From an uncultured Alphaproteobacteria bacterium (lineage in GTDB: Bacteria > Pseudomonadota > Alphaproteobacteria > UBA11222), in the NCBI GenBank assembly GCA_947258435.1, contig CAMYID010000003.1:1-64000 (forward strand): a stretch of DNA of 64,000 nucleotides, written 5' to 3'. Position numbers and translations under genes: made by a program. The notes below the pieces were generated by a model. It saw nothing but the letters and a program-made list of their open reading frames with translations. It did no database searches and had not been told where the DNA came from. Positions 18,886 to 27,559 of the stretch are shown here, piece by piece (position 1 is the first letter of the stretch; the number at the start of each line of letters is the position of its first letter).

Positions 18886-19326
18886 ATGCCCGTAATCGGC
18901 CCCTCCAATCTGATCGGTGCGCAGGCCTATGCCTCGCAAATCCGCCGGCAATCGGCGGAAAATACCGATGCGCGCGCTGCAGCGGCGCAACGCGAGGCAA
19001 GCGACCGGACAAACCGGCAGCAAAGCGCACGCGATGAAGCGGTGCGTATCGATGCGCGGCGGGTCGATGCTCGGCAGATCGATGTGCAGCAGGCCGATGC
19101 GCAACGCACCGCCCGGAAACTTGAGCTGGCGGAGCTGAGCGAAGCACCGCCAGCGCAAAGCACAAACAGGCTGAGCAGCGCATTGAACCCGACCCTGGGC
19201 GACGTTGAACGCCGCGCCAATCCTGAGGCGCAGCCCCGCCCGGCACCATCCAGCCGCGAAGCCCCCAACGGGCCGACGAGACAACGTTTCGTGCCACCGG
19301 GCACGCAGCTCGATATCCGGGTCTAA
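18886..19326 (+). CDS. Hypothetical Ala/Arg/Gln-rich protein
   Basis: Unrecognised 146-residue protein of low complexity. Residues 15-80 are a charged, Ala/Arg/Gln/Asp-rich probable coiled coil with imperfect short repeats (DARRVDARQIDVQQADAQR); residues 95-130 are Pro-rich. It ends in RFVPPGTQLDIRV, a hydrophobic, ordered-looking tail. No signal peptide or membrane span is seen. It overlaps the end of queG on the other strand by 4 bases. The opposite-strand ORF 18854..19297 covers the same bases but has no family features. The case for coding is the clean ATG, length and ordered C-terminus; it remains moderate. Confidence 0.5.
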   Translation: MPVIGPSNLIGAQAYASQIRRQSAENTDARAAAAQREASDRTNRQQSARDEAVRIDARRVDARQIDVQQADAQRTARKLELAELSEAPPAQSTNRLSSALNPTLGDVERRANPEAQPRPAPSSREAPNGPTRQRFVPPGTQLDIRV

Positions 19327-20480
19327 CCCTCTACAACCGGCGGCAGGTCAAGTGCTGCCGCCCATTCCTCCCGAACGGCCGGATCGGCTTCTCCGTCCAG
19401 ATACTGCGTACCGAGCGTTTCGATCCGCGCCCGATCGGCAAGCTGCGCAAGCGCCCAGACCGCCATTGCCCGGACCAGCGGTGAACCGTCCTCAAGCAAC
19501 CGCTCAACCGCGCTCAACAACGCCCGCTCACCACTATTGCCCGCCGCGATCAGGCAATTGCGCACGAACCGGTCGCGGCCCGTGCGCTTGATGGGCGAGC
19601 CGGCAAAACGCGCCCGGAACGCCGGATCGTCCAGTCGCAGCAATTCGGCCAGCGGCGGGTTATCGGCGCTGGCGCGCGGGTGAAAGGCGGCTTCCGATGC
19701 GGTGGCGGCCCATTTGTTCCAGGGGCACACCGCAAGACAATCGTCACAGCCATAGATCCGGTTACCCATGGCGCGGCGGAATTCAGGCGCGATATGGCCT
19801 GAATATTCAATCGTCAGATAGGAAATGCAGCGCCGGGCATCGAGCTGACGCGGCGCGGGAAATGCCCCCGTCGGGCAAATATCAAGACAGGACCGGCAGG
19901 AACCGCAGTGATCGGACTCGGGCTGATCGGGTGTGAGCGGCAGGGTCGTGAAAATCGCCCCCAGAAACAGCCAGGAGCCGAATTGCCGCGAAACCAGATT
20001 CGTATGCTTGCCCTGCCAGCCAAGGGCGGCGGCACGCGCCAGCGGCTTTTCCAGGACCGGTGCCGTATCGACAAACACCTTCACCTGGGCCCCGGTTTCG
20101 CGATGCAGCCAGCCGGCAACCTTTTTCAGCCGTTTCTTGACGATGATATGATAATCGCGCCCCTGGGCATAACAGGAAATATTGCCCGCCGACCTTTGCG
20201 CAAGCTTCTCCATCGGATCGGATGCGGGCGCGTAATTCATCCCCAGCATGACGATGCTGCGGACCTCGGGCCACAGGCTAAAGGGATCGGCGCGGCGATC
20301 CGCCTTGGCTTCCAGCCAGCCCATCTCTCCCTGCCGGCCAAGGGCAAGGAATTCCCTGAACCGGATACCATCCGCAGCAATTGCGGCGGGATCGGCAATG
20401 CCGAATGTCGCAAAGCCTGCGGCCTGCGCCTCGTCGCGCAGGCGGAGGGCAAGATCACGGTCCTGATGCGCGGTACCCAC
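19323..20480 (-). CDS. queG: Epoxyqueuosine reductase QueG
   Basis: Cobalamin-dependent reductase that converts epoxyqueuosine to queuosine in tRNAs with GUN anticodons. The 385-residue protein has the substrate-binding N-terminal half (IVMLGMNYAPASDP, GRDYHIIVKKRL, VDTAPVLEKPLA) and two ferredoxin-like 4Fe-4S cluster sites, CGSCRSCLDICPTGAF and CDDCLAVCPWNKWA. A C-terminal HEAT-like region (LLSAVERLLEDGSPLVRAMAVWALAQL) follows. The start is GTG at 20480, three bases after the GST stop, so the pair is probably cotranscribed. It converges with the hypothetical gene at 18886. Confidence 0.95.
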   Translation of the reverse strand: MGTAHQDRDLALRLRDEAQAAGFATFGIADPAAIAADGIRFREFLALGRQGEMGWLEAKADRRADPFSLWPEVRSIVMLGMNYAPASDPMEKLAQRSAGNISCYAQGRDYHIIVKKRLKKVAGWLHRETGAQVKVFVDTAPVLEKPLARAAALGWQGKHTNLVSRQFGSWLFLGAIFTTLPLTPDQPESDHCGSCRSCLDICPTGAFPAPRQLDARRCISYLTIEYSGHIAPEFRRAMGNRIYGCDDCLAVCPWNKWAATASEAAFHPRASADNPPLAELLRLDDPAFRARFAGSPIKRTGRDRFVRNCLIAAGNSGERALLSAVERLLEDGSPLVRAMAVWALAQLADRARIETLGTQYLDGEADPAVREEWAAALDLPPVVEG

Positions 20481-20483
20481 CGC

Positions 20484-21155
20484 TCAAAAATCCAGATCCG
20501 CATAATGGACAGGCGCCGACAGGCCCGCCACCCTGTCCGCCAGGAGCGGGCGGAAACTGGGCCGGGATTTGATCGGCGCATACCAGTTCTTTACCAGCGG
20601 ATACTCGTCCCAGGGCACTTCCCCCAGAAAATCAAGGCAGGAGAGCTGCGCGGCTGCGGTGATATCGGCAAGGCTGAATTCCGCGCCCGCGATCCAGCGG
20701 CGGTGATCGATCAGATTGGACATATATTTCAGGTGAATCGCGAGATTGGCATAGCCCGCGCGCAAGGCCAGACCGTCCGGTGTGCCCTGACGCATCAGCC
20801 GCTTATTGAGCTTTTCATAGAGGATGTAGGCGGTAACCTCGCGCTGGAACTTCTGATCGAACCAGGCAACCAGCCGCCGCACTTCGGCGCGCGCGACCGG
20901 GTCAAAGCCGATCAGGCGGCGATCGGGATAGGCCTCATCCAGATATTCGCAGATCGCCTGACTGTCGCTGATGACATGCCTGGCTGTCTCTTCCACCAGA
21001 ACCGGCACCTGTGCTGCGGGGTTCAGCCGCACGAATTCAGGCCGCCGCTGCCAGGGATATTCGGTGTGCAGTTCGAAACCCAGCCCCTTTTCGGCCAGCG
21101 CAAGGCGTACTTTGCGGCAGAAAGGCGAAACCGGGAGGTGATAGAGAATACGCAT
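20484..21155 (-). CDS. Glutathione S-transferase family protein
   Basis: 223-residue GST-fold protein. The thioredoxin-like N-terminal domain carries the active-site region YHLPVSPFCRKVRLALAEKGL, with a Cys/Ser pair at the usual catalytic place, and the glutathione gamma-glutamyl contact ISDSQAICEYLDEAYPD. The helical C-terminal domain follows (EVRRLVAWFDQKFQREV ... FSLADITAAAQLSCLDFLG), including the N-capping box Asp in SLADI. The ATG at 21155 is in the family-typical MRILYHLPVSP context. It is just upstream of queG. The substrate is unknown; detoxification or a maleylacetoacetate isomerase-like role is possible. Confidence 0.9.
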   Translation of the reverse strand: MRILYHLPVSPFCRKVRLALAEKGLGFELHTEYPWQRRPEFVRLNPAAQVPVLVEETARHVISDSQAICEYLDEAYPDRRLIGFDPVARAEVRRLVAWFDQKFQREVTAYILYEKLNKRLMRQGTPDGLALRAGYANLAIHLKYMSNLIDHRRWIAGAEFSLADITAAAQLSCLDFLGEVPWDEYPLVKNWYAPIKSRPSFRPLLADRVAGLSAPVHYADLDF

Positions 21156-21354
21156 GCGCTCAGTTTATCTTATCTTGCAAATAGCCGATAGCGGCGCGGG
21201 ATGATATAGATGCCCGGCGGGCAGGGGCAAGCAGGGCAGGGCAGACAATTTCAGGCGGACATTATTCCGGTTACCGGTCAGCCGTCGACGCGCGGGTCCC
21301 GCGGCGTTCTGCGCGCTCACCCGCCCCGCAGGGGCAATTGATCAGGACCGTTCA

Positions 21355-22161
21355 GTGACCTTTTTACAGATTTTCATTCTGGCCATTATTCAGGGCGTTA
21401 CCGAGTTTCTGCCGATTTCATCCTCGGGCCATCTTGTGCTTGTGCCGCTGCTGAGCGACTGGCCCGATCAGGGGCTGCTGCTCGATGTCGCGGTACATGT
21501 GGGGACGCTTCTGGCGGTAATGATTTACTTCCGCGGCGATGTGCTGCGCATGGCGGCGGGGCTGCGCCATATTTCGCAGGGCCGGCGCAGCGAGCAGGCG
21601 CGGCTTGTCGGCCTGATCGCCCTGTCCGCGGTGCCGATTATCCTGGCGGGACCGGTTCTGTTTTATTTCGACCTCACAGGGCTTATGCGCAATGCGGCGC
21701 TGATCGGCTGGACCACCTTGGGTTTCGGTATCGCGCTTTATATCGCCGATCAGGCGGGAATGACGATTTACCGGCTTGAGCATCTGCGACTGCGCACAGC
21801 GCTTGGGCTTGGGCTTGCACAGATCCTTGCGCTTATTCCGGGCACCAGCCGTTCGGGCATCACCATTACGGCAGCACGGCTTTTCGGGTTCGAACGGCGC
21901 GATGCGGCCCGTATTTCCATGCTGATGTCGATACCGACCATCGCCGGGGCGGGTGTGATTGGCGGGATCGAACTTTACCGCGCCGGTGAAACAGCCCTGC
22001 AAACAGAAGCTTTGTTCGCGGCCCTGCTGGCCTTCGGATCGGCGCTGCTTGCCATCCGGCTGTTCATGCAATGGCTCGAACGCGCAAGCCTCACGCCTTT
22101 TGTGATCTATCGCATCCTGCTGGGAGCGGGACTGCTGATCTGGGTCTATTATGTCAGATAG
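21355..22161 (+). CDS. uppP: Undecaprenyl-diphosphatase UppP (BacA)
   Basis: Membrane phosphatase that recycles undecaprenyl pyrophosphate to the monophosphate used for peptidoglycan and O-antigen synthesis; overproduction gives bacitracin resistance in known systems. 268 residues, all hydrophobic helices, with both signature regions: QGVTEFLPISSSGHLVLVP (Glu-rich motif with the serine triplet) and PGTSRSGITITAARLFG. The GTG at 21355 follows AGGACC. The length is typical. It converges on the NDUFA9-like gene with a possible shared hairpin between stops. Confidence 0.96.
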   Translation: MTFLQIFILAIIQGVTEFLPISSSGHLVLVPLLSDWPDQGLLLDVAVHVGTLLAVMIYFRGDVLRMAAGLRHISQGRRSEQARLVGLIALSAVPIILAGPVLFYFDLTGLMRNAALIGWTTLGFGIALYIADQAGMTIYRLEHLRLRTALGLGLAQILALIPGTSRSGITITAARLFGFERRDAARISMLMSIPTIAGAGVIGGIELYRAGETALQTEALFAALLAFGSALLAIRLFMQWLERASLTPFVIYRILLGAGLLIWVYYVR

Positions 22162-22184
22162 CGCGTGCCCCATGGGGCGGGCGC
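22161..22184. terminator. Hairpin between convergent uppP and NDUFA9-like stops
   Basis: The 24 bases between the two stop codons form an imperfect inverted repeat centred on GCCCCATGGGGC. It may end transcription from either side, but there is no clear T-run on the plus side. Confidence 0.4.
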
Positions 22185-23138
22185 TCAGGCGTATTTGCGC
22201 GTATCGAACTGGCCTGTCCGGCGGTACCGCTGCAGATAGCCTGGCACAATAACCTCGACCGAAGTCGGATGTGCGATGCCAAGCGCGGCAAGCCCGGGCA
22301 GATCTTCTGACGCCATATTATCGATCTGCAACTGCTTGACCTGATCGATCGTCAGTAACGGCCGGGGCAGCAATTGCAGGAAGGCCGCCTGTATTTTTGC
22401 CGCGAAAACCGGCACCGGCAGTAACAGACGCCGGCGTTCGGTCTCGCGCAGTACAAGCGCCATCAATTCGCGGAAGCTGTAGATACGCGGGCCGCCAAGC
22501 TCATAAAGCGCGCCGGCGGTGGCCGGATCATCAAGCGCGGCCAGAATCGCATCCGCCACATCCCCGACATAAACCGGCTGGAAACGCGTTTCACCGCCAC
22601 CGATCAGCGGCAGCGCGGGCAGAAAACGGGCAAGCGCTGCAAACCGGTTGAAGAAATCATCCTCCGGACCGAACACAAGCGAGGGACGCAGGATCGTCGC
22701 CTCGGGATAATATTCGCGGCAGGCCACCTCCCCCGCCGCCTTGCTGCGCCCGTATTTCGAGGGCGAGTCCGGATCCGCACCGATGGCCGACACATGGATA
22801 AGCCGCCTGACACCTTCCGCACGCGCGGCCTGCGCAATGGCCCCCACCCCCGCATGGTGCACCGCATCGAATTTCTGCGGCCCTGATTCGTTCAGAATCC
22901 CGACCAGATTGACGGCATAATCCGCCCCGTCCAACGCCCGCGCAATGGTGCTGGGATAGCGGATATTGACCTGCACCGGTTCGACCTGACCGACATCGCC
23001 CATCGGCTTGAGAAAACCCGCAAGATTAGGTTCGCGCACCGCAGCCCGCACGCGGATCCCGCGTTTTGCCAATCGCCGAATGAGATGACGCCCGATAAAG
23101 CCGGATCCGCCAAATACCGTGATCAGTTCGCCCGCCAT
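22185..23138 (-). CDS. Complex I NDUFA9-like NAD(P)-binding protein
   Basis: Atypical short-chain dehydrogenase/reductase of the NDUFA9 group, the accessory 39-kDa subunit of NADH:ubiquinone oxidoreductase in alphaproteobacteria and mitochondria. 317 residues from ATG 23138. Nucleotide-binding motif GGSGFIGRHLIRRLAKRG at the N-terminus, NLVGILNESGPQKFDAVHHAGV, IHVSAIGADPDSPSKYGRSKAAGE with the YxxxK pair, and ILRPSLVFGPEDDFFNRFA. The GTTATG start is preceded by a GAGGG site; the longer ORF to 23210 is not supported. A free-standing NAD(P)H-binding epimerase is an alternative, as no nuo genes are nearby. Confidence 0.85.
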   Translation of the reverse strand: MAGELITVFGGSGFIGRHLIRRLAKRGIRVRAAVREPNLAGFLKPMGDVGQVEPVQVNIRYPSTIARALDGADYAVNLVGILNESGPQKFDAVHHAGVGAIAQAARAEGVRRLIHVSAIGADPDSPSKYGRSKAAGEVACREYYPEATILRPSLVFGPEDDFFNRFAALARFLPALPLIGGGETRFQPVYVGDVADAILAALDDPATAGALYELGGPRIYSFRELMALVLRETERRRLLLPVPVFAAKIQAAFLQLLPRPLLTIDQVKQLQIDNMASEDLPGLAALGIAHPTSVEVIVPGYLQRYRRTGQFDTRKYA

Positions 23139-23347
23139 AACACCCTCTTCAATTTCATCCGGCCCCGTTTTGGCCACGCCCGTGCGGCGGCCAAAATCCC
23201 GTACCGTCATCGCATATACCCTTTTAACGCAGACTTACCCGAAAAGGTATAGCAGACCAATATCCATCCACCATGCGGACAATGCATAATCCCGGCCCCC
23301 GATCCGCCGGTTCGGGGGCAAGAATTCACCGCAACTCAGAAAAACCT

Positions 23348-23376
23348 TTGACATTGCGGCCGTGCAAAGTTACGTC
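23348..23376 (+). promoter_or_regulatory. Putative promoter of tRNA-Leu
   Basis: TTGACA (perfect -35) lies 42 bases before the tRNA, followed after 17 bases by the weak -10 TACGTC. The -35 match is strong but the -10 is poor, so this is a tentative call. Confidence 0.4.
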
Positions 23377-23389
23377 AACGCCCTGTTGG

Positions 23390-23476
23390 GCCCAGGTGGC
23401 GGAATTGGTAGACGCGCTAGCTTCAGGTGCTAGTGCCCGTATGGGCGTGGAAGTTCGAGTCTTCTCCTGGGCACCA
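23390..23476 (+). tRNA. tRNA-Leu (anticodon CAG)
   Basis: Class II tRNA with a long variable arm. Acceptor GCCCAGG pairs with CCTGGGC, the D arm has TGGCGGAATTGGTAGACGC, and the anticodon arm is CTAGC-TTCAGGT-GCTAG with anticodon CAG (reads CUG). The variable arm contains TGCCCGTATGGGCG and the T arm GTTCGAGTC. Discriminator A is followed by an encoded CCA (23474-23476). The overlapping ORF 23273..23524 is an artefact. Confidence 0.96.
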
Positions 23477-23569
23477 TACCCGACAGTAGCTTTCCGCTCA
23501 CCCGCGGTGTTGGAACTCTGTTAAGCTTGCCCGGCTAGATTGGCGCCCTTGGCAAGATTTGAGAAATTC

Positions 23570-24181
23570 ATGGATATCCAGTTTCATACCGGCGACCTTC
23601 CCGATCATGTGCAGTTTCGCGATTCGGTCGCGATCGACACAGAAACCATGGGGCTGAACCCGCTGCGCGACAGATTATGCGTCGTGCAGCTTTCGGCCGG
23701 CGACGGATCGGCGCATCTGGTCCGGCTGCCCAGGGGGCAGTATGACGCGCCCAACCTCAAACGCCTGTTGGCGGACCCCGCGATCATCAAGATTTTCCAT
23801 TTCGCCCGCTTCGATGTGGCGGTGCTGAAACAGTATCTGCAGGTCGATACAACGCCGATTTACTGCACCAAGATCGCCTCGAAACTGGTGCGCACCTATA
23901 CCGACCGGCACGGTCTGCGCGATATTTGCAAGGAACTGCTGAATGTCGATATCTCAAAAGGACAGCAGAGTTCGGACTGGGGCAATGACGATCTGAGCGA
24001 TGCGCAATGCAAATATGCCGCCTCCGACGTCTTGCATCTGCATGCGCTGAAAAGCCATCTGGACACCATGCTGGAACGTGAAGACCGCCGCGAACTGGCA
24101 CAGGCCTGTTTCGATTTCCTGCCCGTCCGGGCGGAACTCGACCTGGCCGGCTGGCCCGAAGCCGATATTTTCGCGCACTGA
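23570..24181 (+). CDS. RNase D-like 3'-5' exonuclease
   Basis: Short (203-residue) DEDD exonuclease of the RNase D type, which trims 3' ends of structured RNAs, including tRNA precursors. All three motifs are visible: Exo I AIDTETMGLNPLRDRLCVVQLS (D, E), Exo II KIFHFARFDVAVLKQYL (D) and Exo III QCKYAASDVLHLHAL (Y and D). The HRDC domains of E. coli Rnd are absent, which is normal for this alphaproteobacterial form. The ATG at 23570 starts MDIQFHTGDLPD; the TTG at 23540 is less likely. The location right after a tRNA gene may be coincidence. Confidence 0.9.
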   Translation: MDIQFHTGDLPDHVQFRDSVAIDTETMGLNPLRDRLCVVQLSAGDGSAHLVRLPRGQYDAPNLKRLLADPAIIKIFHFARFDVAVLKQYLQVDTTPIYCTKIASKLVRTYTDRHGLRDICKELLNVDISKGQQSSDWGNDDLSDAQCKYAASDVLHLHALKSHLDTMLEREDRRELAQACFDFLPVRAELDLAGWPEADIFAH

Positions 24182-24365
24182 GCCAACGAACCCTCCGTTC
24201 GAGAACATTGCGCCGGGGCAGACCGGAAAACGATCACAATTGCCACTATAAGCACCTGAAATATTTGACCAATAGCCTTGAGCTGCGCATACTCGGCGAA
24301 CTTGGCATGATTTTCGCTTTGCCGGGCATCTTCGCAGTGCATTAAGCGGGAGCAAACTTAAGTCC

Positions 24366-25391
24366 ATGAACTCAGACGACCGTATGGCCCCAGGCGCCGC
24401 ATCCGGCGGCTATACTGACGATCTGCCTGAAATCGCGGCGGGGCGGCGCGTCCTGACAACTGCGGCGCAGGCGCTGCAATCGATGGCGAAATCGCTTGAT
24501 GGCGAATTCATCCGCGCGGTGGATGCCCTGTGCGCCGTCAATGGCCGGGTGATCGTCAGCGGCATGGGGAAAAGCGGTCATATTGCCCGCAAACTTGCCG
24601 CGACGCTTGCCTCCACCGGCACGCCGGCCCAATTCATTCATCCCGGTGAAGCAAGCCATGGCGATCTGGGTATGATTACGCCGGCAGATGCCTGTCTGAT
24701 GCTGTCGAATTCGGGGGAAACCCCTGAACTCAACGATCTGATCGCACATACGCGCCGGCACAAGATCCCGCTGATCGGTGTGGCGCGCAATCCCGATTCC
24801 ACCCTGTTGCGCAGCGCCGACGTCGCGCTTGTCCTGCCGCCCGCGCCCGAAGCCTGCCCGATGGGCAAGGCACCGACTACCTCGACAACGGTGACCTTGT
24901 CGCTGGGCGATGCGCTGGCTGTCGCGGTGATGGAGCGCAAAGGCTTTTCAATCGATGATTACCGGCTGCTGCATCCGGGCGGGCAGATCGGCAAATCCCT
25001 GTTGCGGGTGCGCGATCTGATGCATCCGGACGGGCTGCCGCTGGTGGGCCCTGACGCCACTATGCGCGAGGTCCTGCTTGTAATGACATCGGGGCAGTTC
25101 GGTTGCGCCGGCGTGGTGAACAGCGATGCTGCGCTGATCGGGGTGATTACCGATGGCGATCTGCGCCGCCACATGCCGGACGGGGATTTGCTGTCCCTGC
25201 GGGCGGATGATGTGATGACCGCCAACCCGAAAACCATTGCCCCTTCCGCGCTGGCGGCAGAGGCACTTGGGCTGATGGCCGGAAAAATCACCTGCCTGTT
25301 CGTCTGCGAAAAGAGCGCCGGCACAGGGCCGGGTGCGAAACCGGTCGGGATACTGCATATTCACGACTGCCTTCGCGCGGGGGTTGCCTGA
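24366..25391 (+). CDS. kdsD: Arabinose-5-phosphate isomerase KdsD (KpsF/GutQ family)
   Basis: Converts ribulose 5-phosphate to arabinose 5-phosphate, the first committed precursor of the LPS core sugar Kdo. The 341-residue protein has an N-terminal SIS sugar-isomerase domain (VSGMGKSGHIARKLAATLASTGTPAQFIHPGEASHGDLGMI, MLSNSGETPEL) and, after LLHPGGQIGKSLL, two C-terminal CBS domains (RDLMHPDGLPLVGPDATMREVLLVM and ADDVMTANPKTIAPSALAAEAL). It overlaps lptC by one base (TGATG), making the first gene of an LPS supply/export operon that runs through lptB. Confidence 0.96.
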   Translation: MNSDDRMAPGAASGGYTDDLPEIAAGRRVLTTAAQALQSMAKSLDGEFIRAVDALCAVNGRVIVSGMGKSGHIARKLAATLASTGTPAQFIHPGEASHGDLGMITPADACLMLSNSGETPELNDLIAHTRRHKIPLIGVARNPDSTLLRSADVALVLPPAPEACPMGKAPTTSTTVTLSLGDALAVAVMERKGFSIDDYRLLHPGGQIGKSLLRVRDLMHPDGLPLVGPDATMREVLLVMTSGQFGCAGVVNSDAALIGVITDGDLRRHMPDGDLLSLRADDVMTANPKTIAPSALAAEALGLMAGKITCLFVCEKSAGTGPGAKPVGILHIHDCLRAGVA

Positions 25392-26050
25392 TGCCGCAAA
25401 CCGATAGCGGGGAATTTCTGACATCGGTGCGTCTGCCGCTGCCGCCCGATGCCAATCTGAACCGGCGCAGCCGCCGCATCCGTATCCTGAAAGTCCTGCT
25501 GCCGCTCAGTGCGGTCGCCCTGCTGATCGGGATTATCGCCTGGCCCGGAATCATCAGCAATGATGCGAATTTTGCGCTGACTTATGCCAACATCTCCGCG
25601 GTCAATGACGATCTGCGGATGATCAGCCCGCGTTTCACCGGGAGCGACGCGCAGAACCGCCGCTATATCATCACCGCCGATATGGCGACCCAGCAGGAAA
25701 GCGACCGTGAACTTGTGACACTGGATATTCTGCAGGCGGATATCGCCATGGCGGACGGGTCGTGGATTGCCGTCAGCGCGGCCACCGGCGAATTTCACAC
25801 GGGACGGCAGAGCCTGCTGCTGCAAGGCAAGATCGACGCCTATTCCGATCTTGGTTACGAATTCCACGCAAAGACAGCCGCAATCGACCTGAATGAAGGG
25901 AGCCTTGAAAGCGATATGCCGGTACAGGGGCAAGGCCCGCTGGGGCAAATCTCAGCCAATGGAATCCGGCTTACGCAACGGGGCGAGAACATGCTGTTTG
26001 TCGGCGGGGTGAAAGTCACCATTTTTCCGCAGGCAGGAGCGGCAAGTTGA
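25391..26050 (+). CDS. lptC: LPS export protein LptC
   Basis: Bitopic inner-membrane protein that receives LPS from LptB2FG and passes it to the periplasmic LptA bridge. 219 residues: a basic N-terminus, one membrane span near residues 38-58 (VLLPLSAVALLIGIIAWPGI) and a beta-jellyroll periplasmic domain (SPRFTGSDAQNRRYIITADMATQ, LDILQADIAMADGSWIAVSAATGEFHTGRQSLLLQGKIDAYSDLGYEF). The sequence is divergent, as is usual for LptC, but the position between kdsD and lptA is diagnostic. Start and stop are joined to both neighbours by one-base overlaps. Confidence 0.92.
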   Translation: MPQTDSGEFLTSVRLPLPPDANLNRRSRRIRILKVLLPLSAVALLIGIIAWPGIISNDANFALTYANISAVNDDLRMISPRFTGSDAQNRRYIITADMATQQESDRELVTLDILQADIAMADGSWIAVSAATGEFHTGRQSLLLQGKIDAYSDLGYEFHAKTAAIDLNEGSLESDMPVQGQGPLGQISANGIRLTQRGENMLFVGGVKVTIFPQAGAAS

Positions 26051-26646
26051 TGCGTCTGAAGTCAATGGGGCTGCGCTTGAGGGGGCTGTTGCGATATTGC
26101 GGTCCTGGATATGGCCTGAAATATACCGCGATTGCTTGTTTGCTGCTGTCCGGGCTGAGCATCGCGGCAACGGCGCAGAACGGCCAGCCGCAGCTTGGCT
26201 TCAAGCATGATACAAGCCAGCCGCTTGAGATCACCGCGGACAGCCTGGAAGTCGCGCAGCAGAACCAGACCGCTGTTTTCGTCGGCAATGTACAAGCCTC
26301 CCAGGGTGAGCTGCAACTGACAGCCGACAGTCTGCGGGTCTATTACCGCGATCAGAAAAGCAGCGAAACGCCGACGCAGGGCGCGATTTCCCGGCTTGAT
26401 GCGATCGGCAATGTGACCATGACCTCGCCCGCGGAACAGGCCACCAGCGAATGGGCGGTTTACGATGTCGATAGCGGGGCCATCACATTGGGCGGGCAGG
26501 TGGCGCTGACACGCGGGGAAAATATTATTCGCGGCGCACAGCTTGTGGTGGATCTGACTACGGGGTTAAGCCGGATCGTTGGCGCGGGCGGCAATCAGGG
26601 GCGTGTGAAGGGCGTTTTTGTGCCCACACAACAGGGCAGACAATAG
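26050..26646 (+). CDS. lptA: LPS transport periplasmic protein LptA
   Basis: Periplasmic OstA-family protein that polymerises into the bridge carrying LPS to the outer membrane. 198 residues from ATG 26050, with a signal peptide whose hydrophobic core is YTAIACLLLSGLSIAATAQ. The OstA domain follows: PLEITADSLEVAQQNQTAVFVGNVQASQGELQLTADSLRVYYRD, then LDAIGNVTMTSPAEQATSEWAVYD and TRGENIIRGAQLVVDLTTGLSRI. The N-region before the signal core is longer than usual (about 30 residues). It is followed 8 bases later by lptB. Confidence 0.94.
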   Translation: MRLKSMGLRLRGLLRYCGPGYGLKYTAIACLLLSGLSIAATAQNGQPQLGFKHDTSQPLEITADSLEVAQQNQTAVFVGNVQASQGELQLTADSLRVYYRDQKSSETPTQGAISRLDAIGNVTMTSPAEQATSEWAVYDVDSGAITLGGQVALTRGENIIRGAQLVVDLTTGLSRIVGAGGNQGRVKGVFVPTQQGRQ

Positions 26647-26654
26647 GACGGGGA

Positions 26655-27497
26655 ATGGCGAATTTGAAGCGCGAAAGCAAGATCGGGCAGCGCGAGGATA
26701 CGGCCGGCATACCGGATGCGGAATCGCGGCGAATACCGGAGGGCACCGATAGCGGACCGAAACTGGTGCAGGAAAACAGCGGCCTTGTCGCTGAGCGCAT
26801 CGGCAAGAGTTACAAGAAAAGGCCGGTTGTACGCGAGGTCACCCTGAAACTGCAGCGGGGCGAGGTCGTCGGGCTGCTGGGGCCCAACGGTGCGGGCAAG
26901 ACAACCTGCTTTTATATGATCACCGGGCTGATCGGGGTGGATACCGGGGCAATCCGGCTCGACGGTCATGATGTGACGCACCTGCCCATGTATCGTCGCG
27001 CGCGGCTGGGTGTTGGCTATCTGCCGCAGGAGGCATCGATCTTTCGCGGCCTGACGGTGGAGCAGAATATTCAGGCAATCATCGAAATGGTCGAACCCGA
27101 TGCCGATCACCGGGAGGCGATTCTCGACGAATTGCTGGCCGAATTTTCGATCACCCATTTACGCCGGACCCCGGCGCTGGCGCTGTCAGGGGGTGAAAGA
27201 CGGCGGGTGGAAATCGCACGGGCGCTTGCAACCCGCCCCGCCTTCATGCTGCTTGATGAGCCGTTCGCGGGCATCGACCCCATCGCCATCGGCGATATTC
27301 GTGACCTTGTCGGTCAGCTACGCGAACGCGGCATCGGCGTCCTGATCACTGATCATAATGTGCGTGAAACGCTCGATCTGATCGACCGGGCCTATATCAT
27401 CCATGAAGGCCGTGTGCTGATGGAAGGCAAGCCCGAGGAAATTGTCGGCAATCAGGATGTCCGGCGGGTCTATCTTGGTGAACGTTTCAGTCTTTAA
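26655..27497 (+). CDS. lptB: LPS export ABC transporter ATP-binding protein LptB
   Basis: ATPase that drives extraction of LPS from the inner membrane together with LptF/LptG. 280 residues with Walker A GPNGAGKTTCFYMITGL, Q-loop GYLPQEASIFRGLTVEQNI, signature LSGGERRRVEIARAL, Walker B FMLLDEPFAGIDPIA and H-loop ITDHNVRETLDLIDRAYII. It carries an extra polar N-terminal segment of about 35 residues (MANLKRESKIGQREDTAG...) before the usual start; a GGACGGGG site directly before ATG 26655 supports this longer form. lptF and lptG are not in the window. Confidence 0.96.
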   Translation: MANLKRESKIGQREDTAGIPDAESRRIPEGTDSGPKLVQENSGLVAERIGKSYKKRPVVREVTLKLQRGEVVGLLGPNGAGKTTCFYMITGLIGVDTGAIRLDGHDVTHLPMYRRARLGVGYLPQEASIFRGLTVEQNIQAIIEMVEPDADHREAILDELLAEFSITHLRRTPALALSGGERRRVEIARALATRPAFMLLDEPFAGIDPIAIGDIRDLVGQLRERGIGVLITDHNVRETLDLIDRAYIIHEGRVLMEGKPEEIVGNQDVRRVYLGERFSL

Positions 27498-27559
27498 CAT
27501 CCAGCAACCATTCGGCATTAGAATTTCCCGGCGATCAAGAAGGAATTTTGGCAGGAACC

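Noticed and set aside
18854-19297. Minus-strand ORF opposite the Ala/Arg-rich hypothetical gene
   Set aside because: Cys/Ala/Arg-rich with no recognisable motif or ribosome site; the plus-strand frame has the better start and C-terminus, though neither is certain.
23273-23524. Plus-strand ORF over the tRNA-Leu gene
   Set aside because: It reads straight through a full tRNA cloverleaf and has no family features.
23390-23570. tRNA-Leu considered as an integration site for a genomic island
   Set aside because: No integrase nearby and no direct repeat of the tRNA 3' end found within reach; genes on both sides look like ordinary core genes.
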